This document shows positions 1-5,344 of a DNA stretch of 8,745 bases, piece after piece. The translations under genes were made by a program, and so were the position numbers. Source of the DNA: UBA668 sp046052275. GTDB lineage: Bacteria; Actinomycetota; Acidimicrobiia; Acidimicrobiales; Ilumatobacteraceae. Each line of letters starts with the position of its first letter. Within the stretch, counting starts at the first letter, position 1. The notes beneath the pieces are model-generated. The model did not search any database. It was not told the DNA's origin and saw only the letters and a program-made list of their open reading frames with translations. The stretch spans positions 1 to 8,745 of the forward strand of contig JBJOMQ010000097.1 in the NCBI GenBank assembly GCA_046052275.1, in the 5' to 3' direction.

Positions 1-192
1 GCCGGCGTTTTCCTCGCCGGCTTTCACCAGCACTGCGGGTCCGGTCGTGGGAAACTTTCTCAACTCCCGGCGGGTGTTTTTGTAGGAGCAGTGCTCGCTC
101 CACATCACCGAAAACATGCCGAGCTCGGTCTCAGCCGCGACATCCTCCAGAACGGCCTGCGCTTCACCGATGGCAGCACGGGTGACGCCCAT
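1..192 (-). CDS. purL: Phosphoribosylformylglycinamidine synthase subunit PurL, N-terminal fragment (runs off left edge)
   Basis: On the minus strand the frame ending at base 1 reads TELGMFSVMWSEHCSYKN (about 129 down to 76), then RKFPTTGP and LVKAGEENAG at the edge. This is the signature start of PurL, which makes formylglycinamidine ribonucleotide from FGAR, glutamine and ATP in purine synthesis; the WSEHCSYK block is near-invariant and contains an active-site His. An ATG at 192-190 begins MGVT, which can be aligned without gaps to the usual LGLT start of PurL, so 192 is offered as the start. However, residues between that ATG and TELGMF lack the usual LGR.P pattern, no ribosome binding site precedes it, and the whole segment overlaps the opposing rhomboid frame. 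The confident part is therefore 1 to about 131. The KAGEENAG ending, rather than the GPGENAG I expect in actinobacteria, suggests another lineage (from memory). The rest of the gene lies outside the window. Confidence 0.8.
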   Translation of the reverse strand, partial: MGVTRAAIGEAQAVLEDVAAETELGMFSVMWSEHCSYKNTRRELRKFPTTGPAVLVKAGEENAG

Positions 193-687
193 CAGTGGTA
201 CCGGCTCGTCACCGCCGGGTTCATCCACTTCGGCGTGTTCCACATCCTGATGAACATGCTGCTGCTCTACCAGCTGGGCATGCTGCTCGAGCGCGAGCTC
301 GGATCGCTTCGATTCTCACTGCTCTACGTCGCCAGCCTGCTGACCGGGTCGCTTGGCGTACTGCTCGTCGAGCCGTTCGCCCTGAGCGGCGGCGCCTCGG
401 GCGCCGTGTTCGGCCTGATGGCAGCGGCGGCCGTCGGCCTGCACCGGCGAGGGGTGAACGTCTTCAGCACCGGCATCGGCACGACGCTGATCCTCAACCT
501 GGTGCTCACCTTCACCATCTCGGGCATCTCGATCGGCGGTCACGTGGGCGGCGCACTCGGCGGCGCCGCATGCGGCTGGGTGATGATGGCTCCCCGCTGG
601 AAGCCCACCGCCGAGTGGACGCGCTGGGCGATGCCGGCGCTGCTGGGTGCTGCCGCCGTGATCGCCTCGGTGGTCGTCGTCGGCTGA
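91..687 (+). CDS. Rhomboid-family intramembrane serine protease, N-terminus missing or disrupted
   Basis: Rhomboids cut transmembrane substrates inside the lipid bilayer with a Ser-His dyad. Numbering from the GTG at 91, the protein has the loop-1 motif QWYRLVT (W36, R38), the H-x4-H-x3-N motif of helix 2 (H46, H51, N55), the nucleophile in GGASGAVFG (S103) and the catalytic His in GGHVGGALGG (H151). Helices are evident at about 45-63, 74-93, 102-118, 128-146, 149-166 and a last one at 180-197. What is absent is a hydrophobic helix 1 before QWYRLVT; residues 1-33 are polar. The frame is also open to base 1 with no stop, yet bases 1 to about 131 are plainly PurL on the other strand, so the GTG at 91 is not a believable native start. 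Coding-like third-position G/C in this frame begins only near 121-124. I read it as a rhomboid with its true N-terminus lost at a junction. Family call is firm; start is not known. Confidence 0.85.
   Translation: MLAPHHRKHAELGLSRDILQNGLRFTDGSTGDAHQWYRLVTAGFIHFGVFHILMNMLLLYQLGMLLERELGSLRFSLLYVASLLTGSLGVLLVEPFALSGGASGAVFGLMAAAAVGLHRRGVNVFSTGIGTTLILNLVLTFTISGISIGGHVGGALGGAACGWVMMAPRWKPTAEWTRWAMPALLGAAAVIASVVVVG
119..128. other. 10-bp perfect palindrome at the PurL/rhomboid junction
   Basis: CCGAGCTCGG equals its own reverse complement. It lies where clear PurL homology on the minus strand ends and coding-like composition of the rhomboid frame on the plus strand starts. A self-complementary stretch could serve as microhomology for an inverted join, in the cell or during assembly. 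Ten-base palindromes arise by chance in GC-rich DNA, so the role is inference. Confidence 0.4.
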
Positions 688-711
688 CACCGTCACCAGA
701 GCCGGGTGTCA
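685..711. terminator. Stem-loop overlapping the rhomboid stop codon
   Basis: TGACACC (685-691) pairs perfectly with GGTGTCA (705-711) around a 13-base loop, and the stem includes the stop codon. No T-run follows, so it would be a weak or non-classical terminator. The right arm is shared with the palindrome at 704-716, so the two structures are mutually exclusive. Confidence 0.3.
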
Positions 712-716
712 CACCC
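704..716. promoter_or_regulatory. 13-bp palindrome (operator-like) upstream of the small ORF
   Basis: GGGTGTCACACCC has 6-base perfect arms about one central base. It sits 18 bases upstream of the ATG at 735, where a dimeric repressor site would overlap the promoter. The shape and place are seen; a regulator is not. Confidence 0.3.
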
Positions 717-734
717 CTCTGTCATCGTCAGGAC

Positions 735-995
735 ATGACCGCTGCATCCGCATCTGGCGACCACCCCATCGGCGAACCGGCCGGCCCCGACGTCGAGCAG
801 CCCGAGCTCGACGTCGATACACAGCCTCTGCTCAGCAACCCCGACGCCCACGTGCGCATCGTGCTCGACCGCCACACCCGCGAACTCGGCCTTGCCAACG
901 TGGCTGCCATCAAGCGAGCCTTGGCCGCCAACGCGGTTCGACGGGCGGCGGCCGAGGCCGGCCACCAGCGTCGTGCGTCAGGCCGCGCCGCCTGA
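735..995 (+). CDS. Small hypothetical protein (86 aa)
   Basis: I do not recognise this protein. From the ATG at 735 it has a Pro/Asp/Glu-rich, probably disordered N-terminal third (residues 1-32), then a segment around LLSNPDAHVRIVLDRHTREL (33-51) that looks folded and helical, and an Ala/Arg-rich basic tail (60-86). There is no signal peptide, membrane helix or cysteine. The frame is open much further upstream, but that part is antisense-like read-through of the rhomboid gene; the ATG is the first start after the rhomboid stop and has AGGAC directly before it, a short-spaced ribosome site. A CATCGT box six bases before the ATG could also fit leaderless transcription. Its last 18 bases overlap the end of the opposing oxidoreductase gene. 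A real gene is likely because it fills the gap and keeps strong codon bias, but function is unknown. Confidence 0.55.
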   Translation: MTAASASGDHPIGEPAGPDVEQPELDVDTQPLLSNPDAHVRIVLDRHTRELGLANVAAIKRALAANAVRRAAAEAGHQRRASGRAA

Positions 996-1967
996 CGGGC
1001 TGAGCATCCGCACTGCGTCCCAGTACTTCACGTCCGGATCGAACTGCAGGATCGCCAGCGAACTCGTCGTGACGCCGTTGGCGAAGTAGCGGTCGATCGT
1101 CGCCCGGCACTGCTCTGGCGACCCGTGCACCACCAGGGCATCCACCACCGAATCGGGGATTGCGGCCAGGGCCGCCTTGCGGTCGCCGGCCTGCCATGCA
1201 TCCCACATGGGCTGCAGTTCCTCGCCGCGACCGAGCCAGCGGTGGAACTCGGCATAGACGGGCACGTTGAGGTAGGCGGCGATCGCGTACCGGGCGCCCT
1301 CCCGAACCACGTCGGCGTTCTCGCTCGGGCAGCAGAAGATGCGGCAGACGATCTCGCGGTCGGCACCGCCCGCCGCGTCGCGCACCACGCCGGCCACTCG
1401 GGCCACGTCATCGGCCGAGAGCCAGTTGATGATCGCCCCGTCGGCCTCGCGCGCCGCAAGGCGCAGCATCCCCTCGCGCAATGCCGCCACCAGGATGGGC
1501 GGGGTGAACTCAGGCCGCACGCCAAGCCGGAATCCGCTGATCTCGAATGTGTCGTACTTCTTCGACACCTTCTCGCCGCTGAACGCATCGCGCAGGAACC
1601 GCACGACGTCGCGCACCTTCTTGTAGGGCTCGACGAACGGCACGCCGTTCCAGCGCTCGACGATGACGTTGCTGCTGCTGCCGATGCCGATGGCGAACCG
1701 ACCCGGTGCTGCATCTGCCAGCGACGCTGCGCTCTGCGCGAGGCAGGCCGGTGACCGCGTGTACGCCGGAACGATCGCGGTGCCGAGCCGCAGACGCGGC
1801 TCCCATGCCGAAGCGAGCGCCAGCGGCGTGAAGGCGTCGATGCCATCGCTCTCGGCCGACCAGATGTCGGTGTAGCCCATGTCGGCGAGCTCGCCGAGGC
1901 GCTGACGGTGCGAGTGCAGCGGGCCGGGCAGCGGCACCGTCATGCCGGGCCTCGTGGGCAGGGTCAT
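978..1967 (-). CDS. LLM-class flavin/F420-dependent oxidoreductase
   Basis: This 329-residue protein belongs to the luciferase-like monooxygenase (bacterial luciferase) superfamily, TIM-barrel enzymes using FMN or coenzyme F420. Landmarks are GYTDIWSAESDGIDAFTPLA (31-50), RLGTAIVPAYTRSPACLAQ (60-78), the barrel core GRFAIGIGSSS followed by VERWNGVPF (89-111), PPILVAALREGMLRLAAREADG (156-177) and the C-terminal GSPEQCRATIDRYFANGVT (282-300). The order matches the mycobacterial F420-type group such as Rv3520c; F420 rather than FMN is inference from that likeness and an actinobacterial setting. The substrate cannot be read from sequence. The ATG at 1967 is chosen because AGAGGAG lies five bases upstream (1979-1973), the best ribosome site in the window; the frame stays open to 2780 only because the genes opposite are GC-rich. 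It diverges from the PH-like gene and converges with the small ORF, overlapping it by 18 bases. It is soluble, with no signal peptide. Confidence 0.92.
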   Translation of the reverse strand: MTLPTRPGMTVPLPGPLHSHRQRLGELADMGYTDIWSAESDGIDAFTPLALASAWEPRLRLGTAIVPAYTRSPACLAQSAASLADAAPGRFAIGIGSSSNVIVERWNGVPFVEPYKKVRDVVRFLRDAFSGEKVSKKYDTFEISGFRLGVRPEFTPPILVAALREGMLRLAAREADGAIINWLSADDVARVAGVVRDAAGGADREIVCRIFCCPSENADVVREGARYAIAAYLNVPVYAEFHRWLGRGEELQPMWDAWQAGDRKAALAAIPDSVVDALVVHGSPEQCRATIDRYFANGVTTSSLAILQFDPDVKYWDAVRMLSPSGGAA

Positions 1968-1972
1968 CGTTG

Positions 1973-1979
1973 CTCCTCT
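1973..1979 (-). promoter_or_regulatory. Ribosome binding site of the LLM oxidoreductase
   Basis: AGAGGAG on the minus strand, five bases before the ATG at 1967-1965. It fixes the start within a frame that is otherwise open for a further 800 bases upstream. Confidence 0.8.
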
Positions 1980-2013
1980 GGTGCAGCATCGGTGCGACAT
2001 TCGGCACCGGCGA

Positions 2014-2028
2014 CGACGACGGTCGTCG
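2014..2028. promoter_or_regulatory. 15-bp palindrome in the divergent LLM/PH-like control region
   Basis: CGACGAC (2014-2020), one central G, then GTCGTCG (2022-2028) form a perfect inverted repeat; a second register (2010-2017 with 2022-2029) gives 8-base arms. It lies in the only non-coding stretch between the divergent oxidoreductase and PH-like genes and just downstream of a possible minus-strand -10 box, TAGAGT at 2041-2036. It could be an operator for a dimeric regulator or a hairpin in the leader of the oxidoreductase mRNA. GAC/GTC triplets are common in this DNA, so chance is a real alternative. Confidence 0.35.
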
Positions 2029-2035
2029 CACGCCG

Positions 2036-2041
2036 ACTCTA
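2036..2041 (-). promoter_or_regulatory. Possible -10 box for the LLM oxidoreductase gene
   Basis: TAGAGT on the minus strand fits the TANNNT pattern. TTCGCC, 16 bases further upstream, is a poor -35. Transcription from here would give a leader of about 60 bases that contains the palindrome at 2014-2028, in keeping with this gene having a true ribosome binding site. Confidence 0.25.
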
Positions 2042-2096
2042 CGAGGAACGTGGCGGCGGCGAAGAGCCACGGCAGACTGCTGCGGTGAGATTCCCC

Positions 2097-2501
2097 ATGC
2101 GCTACAGCCGGCTCTCGCGGCTCGGCCTCGCTGCCGCCGGGCTGGGGCCGCGGCGCAGCGTCGTTGAGGTCGCCGAGGGGTACCTGCGGATTCGGATGGG
2201 CTGGGCCTTCGCAGCCGATATTCCGCTGCACCATGTCCGACGCGCTGCTGCGCGCACCCGGCCCGTGCTCGACTGCGGCGTGCACGGATGGCGCGGCCGC
2301 TGGAACGTGAACGGGGCATTCACCGGACTGGTCGAGGTCGAGGTCGACCCGCCCATCCGGGCGTCGGCTGTGCGGTTCCCCATCACCCTGCGCGAGATTC
2401 GATTCGGCGTCGACGACACCGATGGCCTGCTGCGCGCCCTCGACACGGCGCGCGGCGGACCGCGTGCGATGGCGCCGACGGCGCCCGTCGCCTCGCCCTG
2501 A
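2097..2501 (+). CDS. Conserved hypothetical protein, PH-like beta-barrel fold
   Basis: The ATG at 2097 gives 134 residues. The core runs VVEVAEGYLRIRMGWAFAADIP (22-43), LDCGVHGWRGRWNVNG (58-73), GLVEVEVDPP (77-86), RFPITLREIRFGVDDTDGLL (93-112) and ends in a helix RALDTA. Alternating short strands, a Gly-Val-His loop and a closing VDDTDGLLRAL helix resemble actinobacterial conserved proteins with bacterial pleckstrin-homology-like folds, in which the last strand is followed by one long helix. That fold is inferred from pattern. There is no signal peptide or transmembrane helix, and the Pro/Ala-rich tail (119-134) is probably disordered. The frame extends upstream to 1908, but that part is antisense to the oxidoreductase gene; 2097 is the first sensible start, though only a weak GGTGAG lies before it. 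It is followed after 31 bases by the amidase on the same strand. Specific role unknown. Confidence 0.7.
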   Translation: MRYSRLSRLGLAAAGLGPRRSVVEVAEGYLRIRMGWAFAADIPLHHVRRAAARTRPVLDCGVHGWRGRWNVNGAFTGLVEVEVDPPIRASAVRFPITLREIRFGVDDTDGLLRALDTARGGPRAMAPTAPVASP

Positions 2502-2524
2502 CCAGCGCTCTCCCACAGTAGGGT
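2498..2524 (+). promoter_or_regulatory. Candidate amidase promoter with very short leader
   Basis: TAGGGT (2519-2524) fits the TANNNT -10 pattern, and CTGACC (2498-2503), 15 bases upstream, matches four of six bases of TTGACA. Transcription would begin within one to three bases of the ATG at 2533, giving an almost leaderless mRNA; this agrees with the lack of a ribosome binding site there. The -35 overlaps the stop codon of the PH-like gene. The short spacer weakens the call. Confidence 0.35.
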
Positions 2525-2532
2525 GACGCCCC

Positions 2533-3942
2533 ATGGGCGACACGCCGTGGTTGGGTGATGCATGCTCGCTGGTCGACGAGTTCCGCGCCCGCCGTCGCTC
2601 GCCCACCGAGGAGCTCCGCGCCACGCTCGACGCCATCGCGGCCAGCTCGCTCAATGCCTTCTGCCACGTCGACACCGAGGCAGCATTTGATGCAGCCGCT
2701 CGCGCCGATGTCGGGGCGCCGTTCGGCGGCGTGCCGATCGGCGTCAAGGAACTCGACCAGGTGGCCGGCTGGCCCGACACGCACGCATCGATGCCGCTCC
2801 GCCATCAGGTTGCTGACCGCACCAGCATCATGGTGCAGCGTGTCCGCGACCGCGGCGGCGCAGTACTCGTCGGCCAGACCACGGCCAGCGAGTTCGGCGG
2901 GGTCAACCTCACCCGCACCGTGCTGCACGGCGCCACGCACAACCCATGGCAGGCGGGACGCACGCCGGGCGGCAGCAGCGGTGGCAGTGCTGCAGCAGTC
3001 GCAGGTGGACTCTGCACCCTCGCCACGGCTGGCGACGGCGGCGGCAGCATCCGCATTCCGGCGGGTTTCACTGGTCTCGTCGGCCTGAAGTCGACATACG
3101 GGCGAATTCCGCGGGGCCCACACGCCCAGTACGGAAACCTCACCGTCACTGTCGGCTGCGTCTCGAGATCGGTCCGCGACACGGCCCGCTGGTTCGACGT
3201 CTGCAACGGCTTCGACGCGCGCGATCCCCTCAGCCTGGAGCGCGTCGATGGCTGGGAGGCAGGGCTCGGCACGAACGGCGAGTCATTGCGTGCGGCCCGC
3301 ATCGCGTTCGCCCCGTCGTGGGGCAATGCCGTCGTGTCGCCGCCGATGTGGGACCTGCTCGAGGAACTCGGCATGTGGCTCGCAGCGCAGCACGGCATGC
3401 GGCGGATCGACGACGTCGATGTCACCCTGCCGCGCATGGGTGCTGCGTGGTCGCTGAGCGGCAACCTCGGTGTCGAGGCGCAACTCGCCGACCATTGGCC
3501 TGCCTGTGCCGACCAGCTGACGCCCGAGATCCGATTCGGGATGGAGGCAGCAGCCGGCAGGTACGACGCCGCCGCTCGGGCCAAGATCGAGCGGCGCCGT
3601 GCCGAGCTCAACGAGGCAATGGCGCGGATCTTCGATCCCGTCGAGGGTGTCGACTTCGTCATCACCGCCTCGAACCCCGACGTCGCGTTCTCGGCAGACG
3701 GTCCGCTGCCCGGCGTGTTCGGCGGGATCGACGCCGGCCAGGGCAACAACGGTCGGCTCACCTTTCCCGCCAACCTTCACGGCAATCCGGCCGTGAGCAT
3801 TCCCGCAGGCAGCCTCGACGGACTGCCGATCGGACTGCAGGTCGTGGGACGGCACTTCACCGAGCCGCTACTGCTCGAGATGGCCCATACGGTCGAACGC
3901 GGGCGGCCATGGCCGCTCGTCGCACCCGGCGCCCCAGCCTGA
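2533..3942 (+). CDS. Amidase, amidase-signature family
   Basis: This 469-residue cytosolic hydrolase cleaves a carboxamide to carboxylate and ammonia or amine through a Ser-cisSer-Lys triad. The triad is complete: K72 in IGVKELD, cis-Ser S148 in GGSSGGS and the nucleophile S172 in GGGSIRIP; the S148-S172 interval of 24 equals that of fatty acid amide hydrolase (S217-S241). The glycine-rich signature spans about 145-195 and continues GFTGLVGLKSTYGRIPRGP. Length is normal for the family and there is no signal peptide. It is not called GatA: the window has no gatB or gatC, the N-terminus is not GatA-like, and the protein resembles stand-alone aryl or aliphatic amidases. Substrate is not predictable. 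The ATG at 2533 is the first in frame and lies behind a possible short-leader promoter. The MFS transporter gene starts 12 bases after the stop, so the two are probably cotranscribed, and the transporter may carry the amide substrate or its product. Confidence 0.95.
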   Translation: MGDTPWLGDACSLVDEFRARRRSPTEELRATLDAIAASSLNAFCHVDTEAAFDAAARADVGAPFGGVPIGVKELDQVAGWPDTHASMPLRHQVADRTSIMVQRVRDRGGAVLVGQTTASEFGGVNLTRTVLHGATHNPWQAGRTPGGSSGGSAAAVAGGLCTLATAGDGGGSIRIPAGFTGLVGLKSTYGRIPRGPHAQYGNLTVTVGCVSRSVRDTARWFDVCNGFDARDPLSLERVDGWEAGLGTNGESLRAARIAFAPSWGNAVVSPPMWDLLEELGMWLAAQHGMRRIDDVDVTLPRMGAAWSLSGNLGVEAQLADHWPACADQLTPEIRFGMEAAAGRYDAAARAKIERRRAELNEAMARIFDPVEGVDFVITASNPDVAFSADGPLPGVFGGIDAGQGNNGRLTFPANLHGNPAVSIPAGSLDGLPIGLQVVGRHFTEPLLLEMAHTVERGRPWPLVAPGAPA

Positions 3943-3954
3943 GCTTTCTTCGCC

Positions 3955-5313
3955 ATGACCGCACTCACGTCCCGCCAGCGGCTGCTCGCGATCGGGCTCA
4001 TCCTCTCGGTCACGCTCGTCGCCTTCGAGGTGACGGCCATCCTTACGGCACTGCCGACGATTACCGATGAACTCGACGGCGACTCGCTGTACGGCGTGTC
4101 GCTGGCGATCTACACCCTTGCCAACATGGTGTCGCTCGTCGCTGCCGGCGAGCTAGCCGACCGACGCGGACCGGCACTGCCGTTCGTGATCGCCGTGGCG
4201 ACGCTCGTGGTCGGACTCGTCGTGGCCGGCCTGGCGCCGAGCATGTCGTGGGTGGTGGCCGGCCGACTGCTGCAGGGAATCGGCACGGGCGCATTCAATC
4301 CGATCTCGTATTCGCTCGTCCGCCGCGCCTTCCCAGCCGACCGGCAGCCGATGATGTACACCTTCCTGTCTGCCGGTTGGGTGCTGCCGAGCCTCATCGC
4401 GCCACTCATCGCCGGATGGATCACCGAGACCTTCGGCTGGCGGTGGACCTTCCTCTCGATCATCCCGGTCGCCGTCGCTGTGGCCGCCATCGCAGCGCGT
4501 CCGATGGCCGACTTCGCCCCACTCGCTACCGAGCGCGGACGCAGCAGGCTTCCGCTCGCGGTCGCGGCAGCCACAGGTGTCGGTCTGTTCGTCACCGGCC
4601 TGCGATTCGGATCGCTCGGCACAGTGATTCCCGCCGTCGTCGTGGGCCTGGCGCTTGCCGTGCCCGCCCTGCACCGACTGCTGCCGCCCGGCTACCGCAT
4701 CGCCGCTCACGGCTTCGCCGCCATCCTCGTTGCACGGACCATGGCGACGATCTGCTTCGGCGCCACCGACAGCTTCATCCCCCTTGCCGCCGACCGCGTG
4801 CACGGCGCCTCGCCGATCGTGCAGGGCTTCGTCATCATCGGCGGCGCTCTCACCTGGACCCTCGGTCAGTGGATCAGTGCGCGGTCGCCGCATCGGCCGC
4901 CTGCCGCTGTCGTGAGCACCGGTTTCGTCGTGCTCGGCCTCGGCGCAGCGCTGTCGTCGACAGTGCTCCTTGAGTGGTGGCCGCTGTGGGGCACGTTCCT
5001 GGCGTGGTGCATCGGCGGCCTTGGCATGGGCCTGCTGTTCAATCCCACCACGGTGACCGCAATGGCCTACGCCGCTGAGGGCGACGAGGGGCGCACGAGC
5101 AGCCAGATTGCGCTCGCCGACTCAATCGGCTGGTCGCTCACCGGTGGCCTCGGCGGTGCAGCAGTCGCCGTCGCCGACCGAGGCTCGGTGAGCATCGAGG
5201 GCGCGCTGGCCGCCACCTTCGCCATCTCCATCGTGGCCGCTGTGGCAGGTGTCGTCGTCAGCCGGCGCATCCGTACAGCGCCACCAGTGGGAGTTGCCGC
5301 ACCGTCGCTGTAG
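3955..5313 (+). CDS. MFS transporter, multidrug (DHA2-like) type
   Basis: This 452-residue inner-membrane protein is almost wholly hydrophobic helices; I count 12 to 14. The first helix ends in ALPTITDEL (32-40), like the ALPTI start of drug:proton antiporters. Motif A between helices 2 and 3 is GELADRRGP (65-73) with its Asp and Arg. Motif B follows as GRLLQGIGTGAF (103-114) with R104, and a motif-C-like glycine/proline stretch is GWVLPSLIAPLIAGW (141-155). These suggest proton-coupled export of small molecules, but a metabolite carrier is not excluded. No ribosome binding site is visible; the start lies only 12 bases after the amidase stop, so expression by read-through or reinitiation in an amidase-MFS operon is likely. 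The stop codon is embedded in a stable hairpin facing the convergent membrane protein gene. Confidence 0.93.
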   Translation: MTALTSRQRLLAIGLILSVTLVAFEVTAILTALPTITDELDGDSLYGVSLAIYTLANMVSLVAAGELADRRGPALPFVIAVATLVVGLVVAGLAPSMSWVVAGRLLQGIGTGAFNPISYSLVRRAFPADRQPMMYTFLSAGWVLPSLIAPLIAGWITETFGWRWTFLSIIPVAVAVAAIAARPMADFAPLATERGRSRLPLAVAAATGVGLFVTGLRFGSLGTVIPAVVVGLALAVPALHRLLPPGYRIAAHGFAAILVARTMATICFGATDSFIPLAADRVHGASPIVQGFVIIGGALTWTLGQWISARSPHRPPAAVVSTGFVVLGLGAALSSTVLLEWWPLWGTFLAWCIGGLGMGLLFNPTTVTAMAYAAEGDEGRTSSQIALADSIGWSLTGGLGGAAVAVADRGSVSIEGALAATFAISIVAAVAGVVVSRRIRTAPPVGVAAPSL

Positions 5314-5320
5314 CGCGGTG
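5300..5320. terminator. Stem-loop at the end of the MFS gene
   Basis: CACCG (5300-5304) and CGCT (5306-5309) pair with AGCG (5312-5315) and CGGTG (5316-5320), giving nine pairs with one bulged T and a tight GT turn. The TAG stop (5311-5313) is inside the loop and stem. No T-run follows, as is common for GC-rich actinobacterial ends. It competes with the hairpin at 5313-5342. Confidence 0.45.
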
Positions 5321-5342
5321 ACGGAACGGGCAGCGACCGCGC
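5313..5342. terminator. Inverted repeat between the convergent MFS and membrane-protein genes
   Basis: GCGCGGT (5313-5319) pairs perfectly with ACCGCGC (5336-5342) around a 16-base loop. It fills the 31-base gap between two converging genes, where a two-way terminator is expected. It lacks U-tracts on either strand. Confidence 0.4.
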
Positions 5343-5344
5343 CG

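Noticed and set aside
193..315. Further upstream extension of the PurL frame to the stop at 316-318
   Set aside because: The frame is open, but it is antisense to conserved rhomboid motifs and encodes no PurL pattern.
195..734. Plus-strand frame running through the rhomboid gene into the 86-residue ORF
   Set aside because: Its first part is an Arg/Pro-rich alternative-frame shadow of the rhomboid gene. Only the part from 735 is outside it.
1968..2780. A 600-residue minus-strand frame that would extend the LLM oxidoreductase N-terminus by about 270 residues
   Set aside because: The extra part lacks any recognisable domain, lies opposite the PH-like and amidase genes, and the ATG at 1967 has a strong ribosome binding site.
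2805..3773. 322-residue minus-strand frame opposite the amidase
   Set aside because: Ser/Pro/Arg-rich antisense shadow of a gene with a complete catalytic triad; no family motif.
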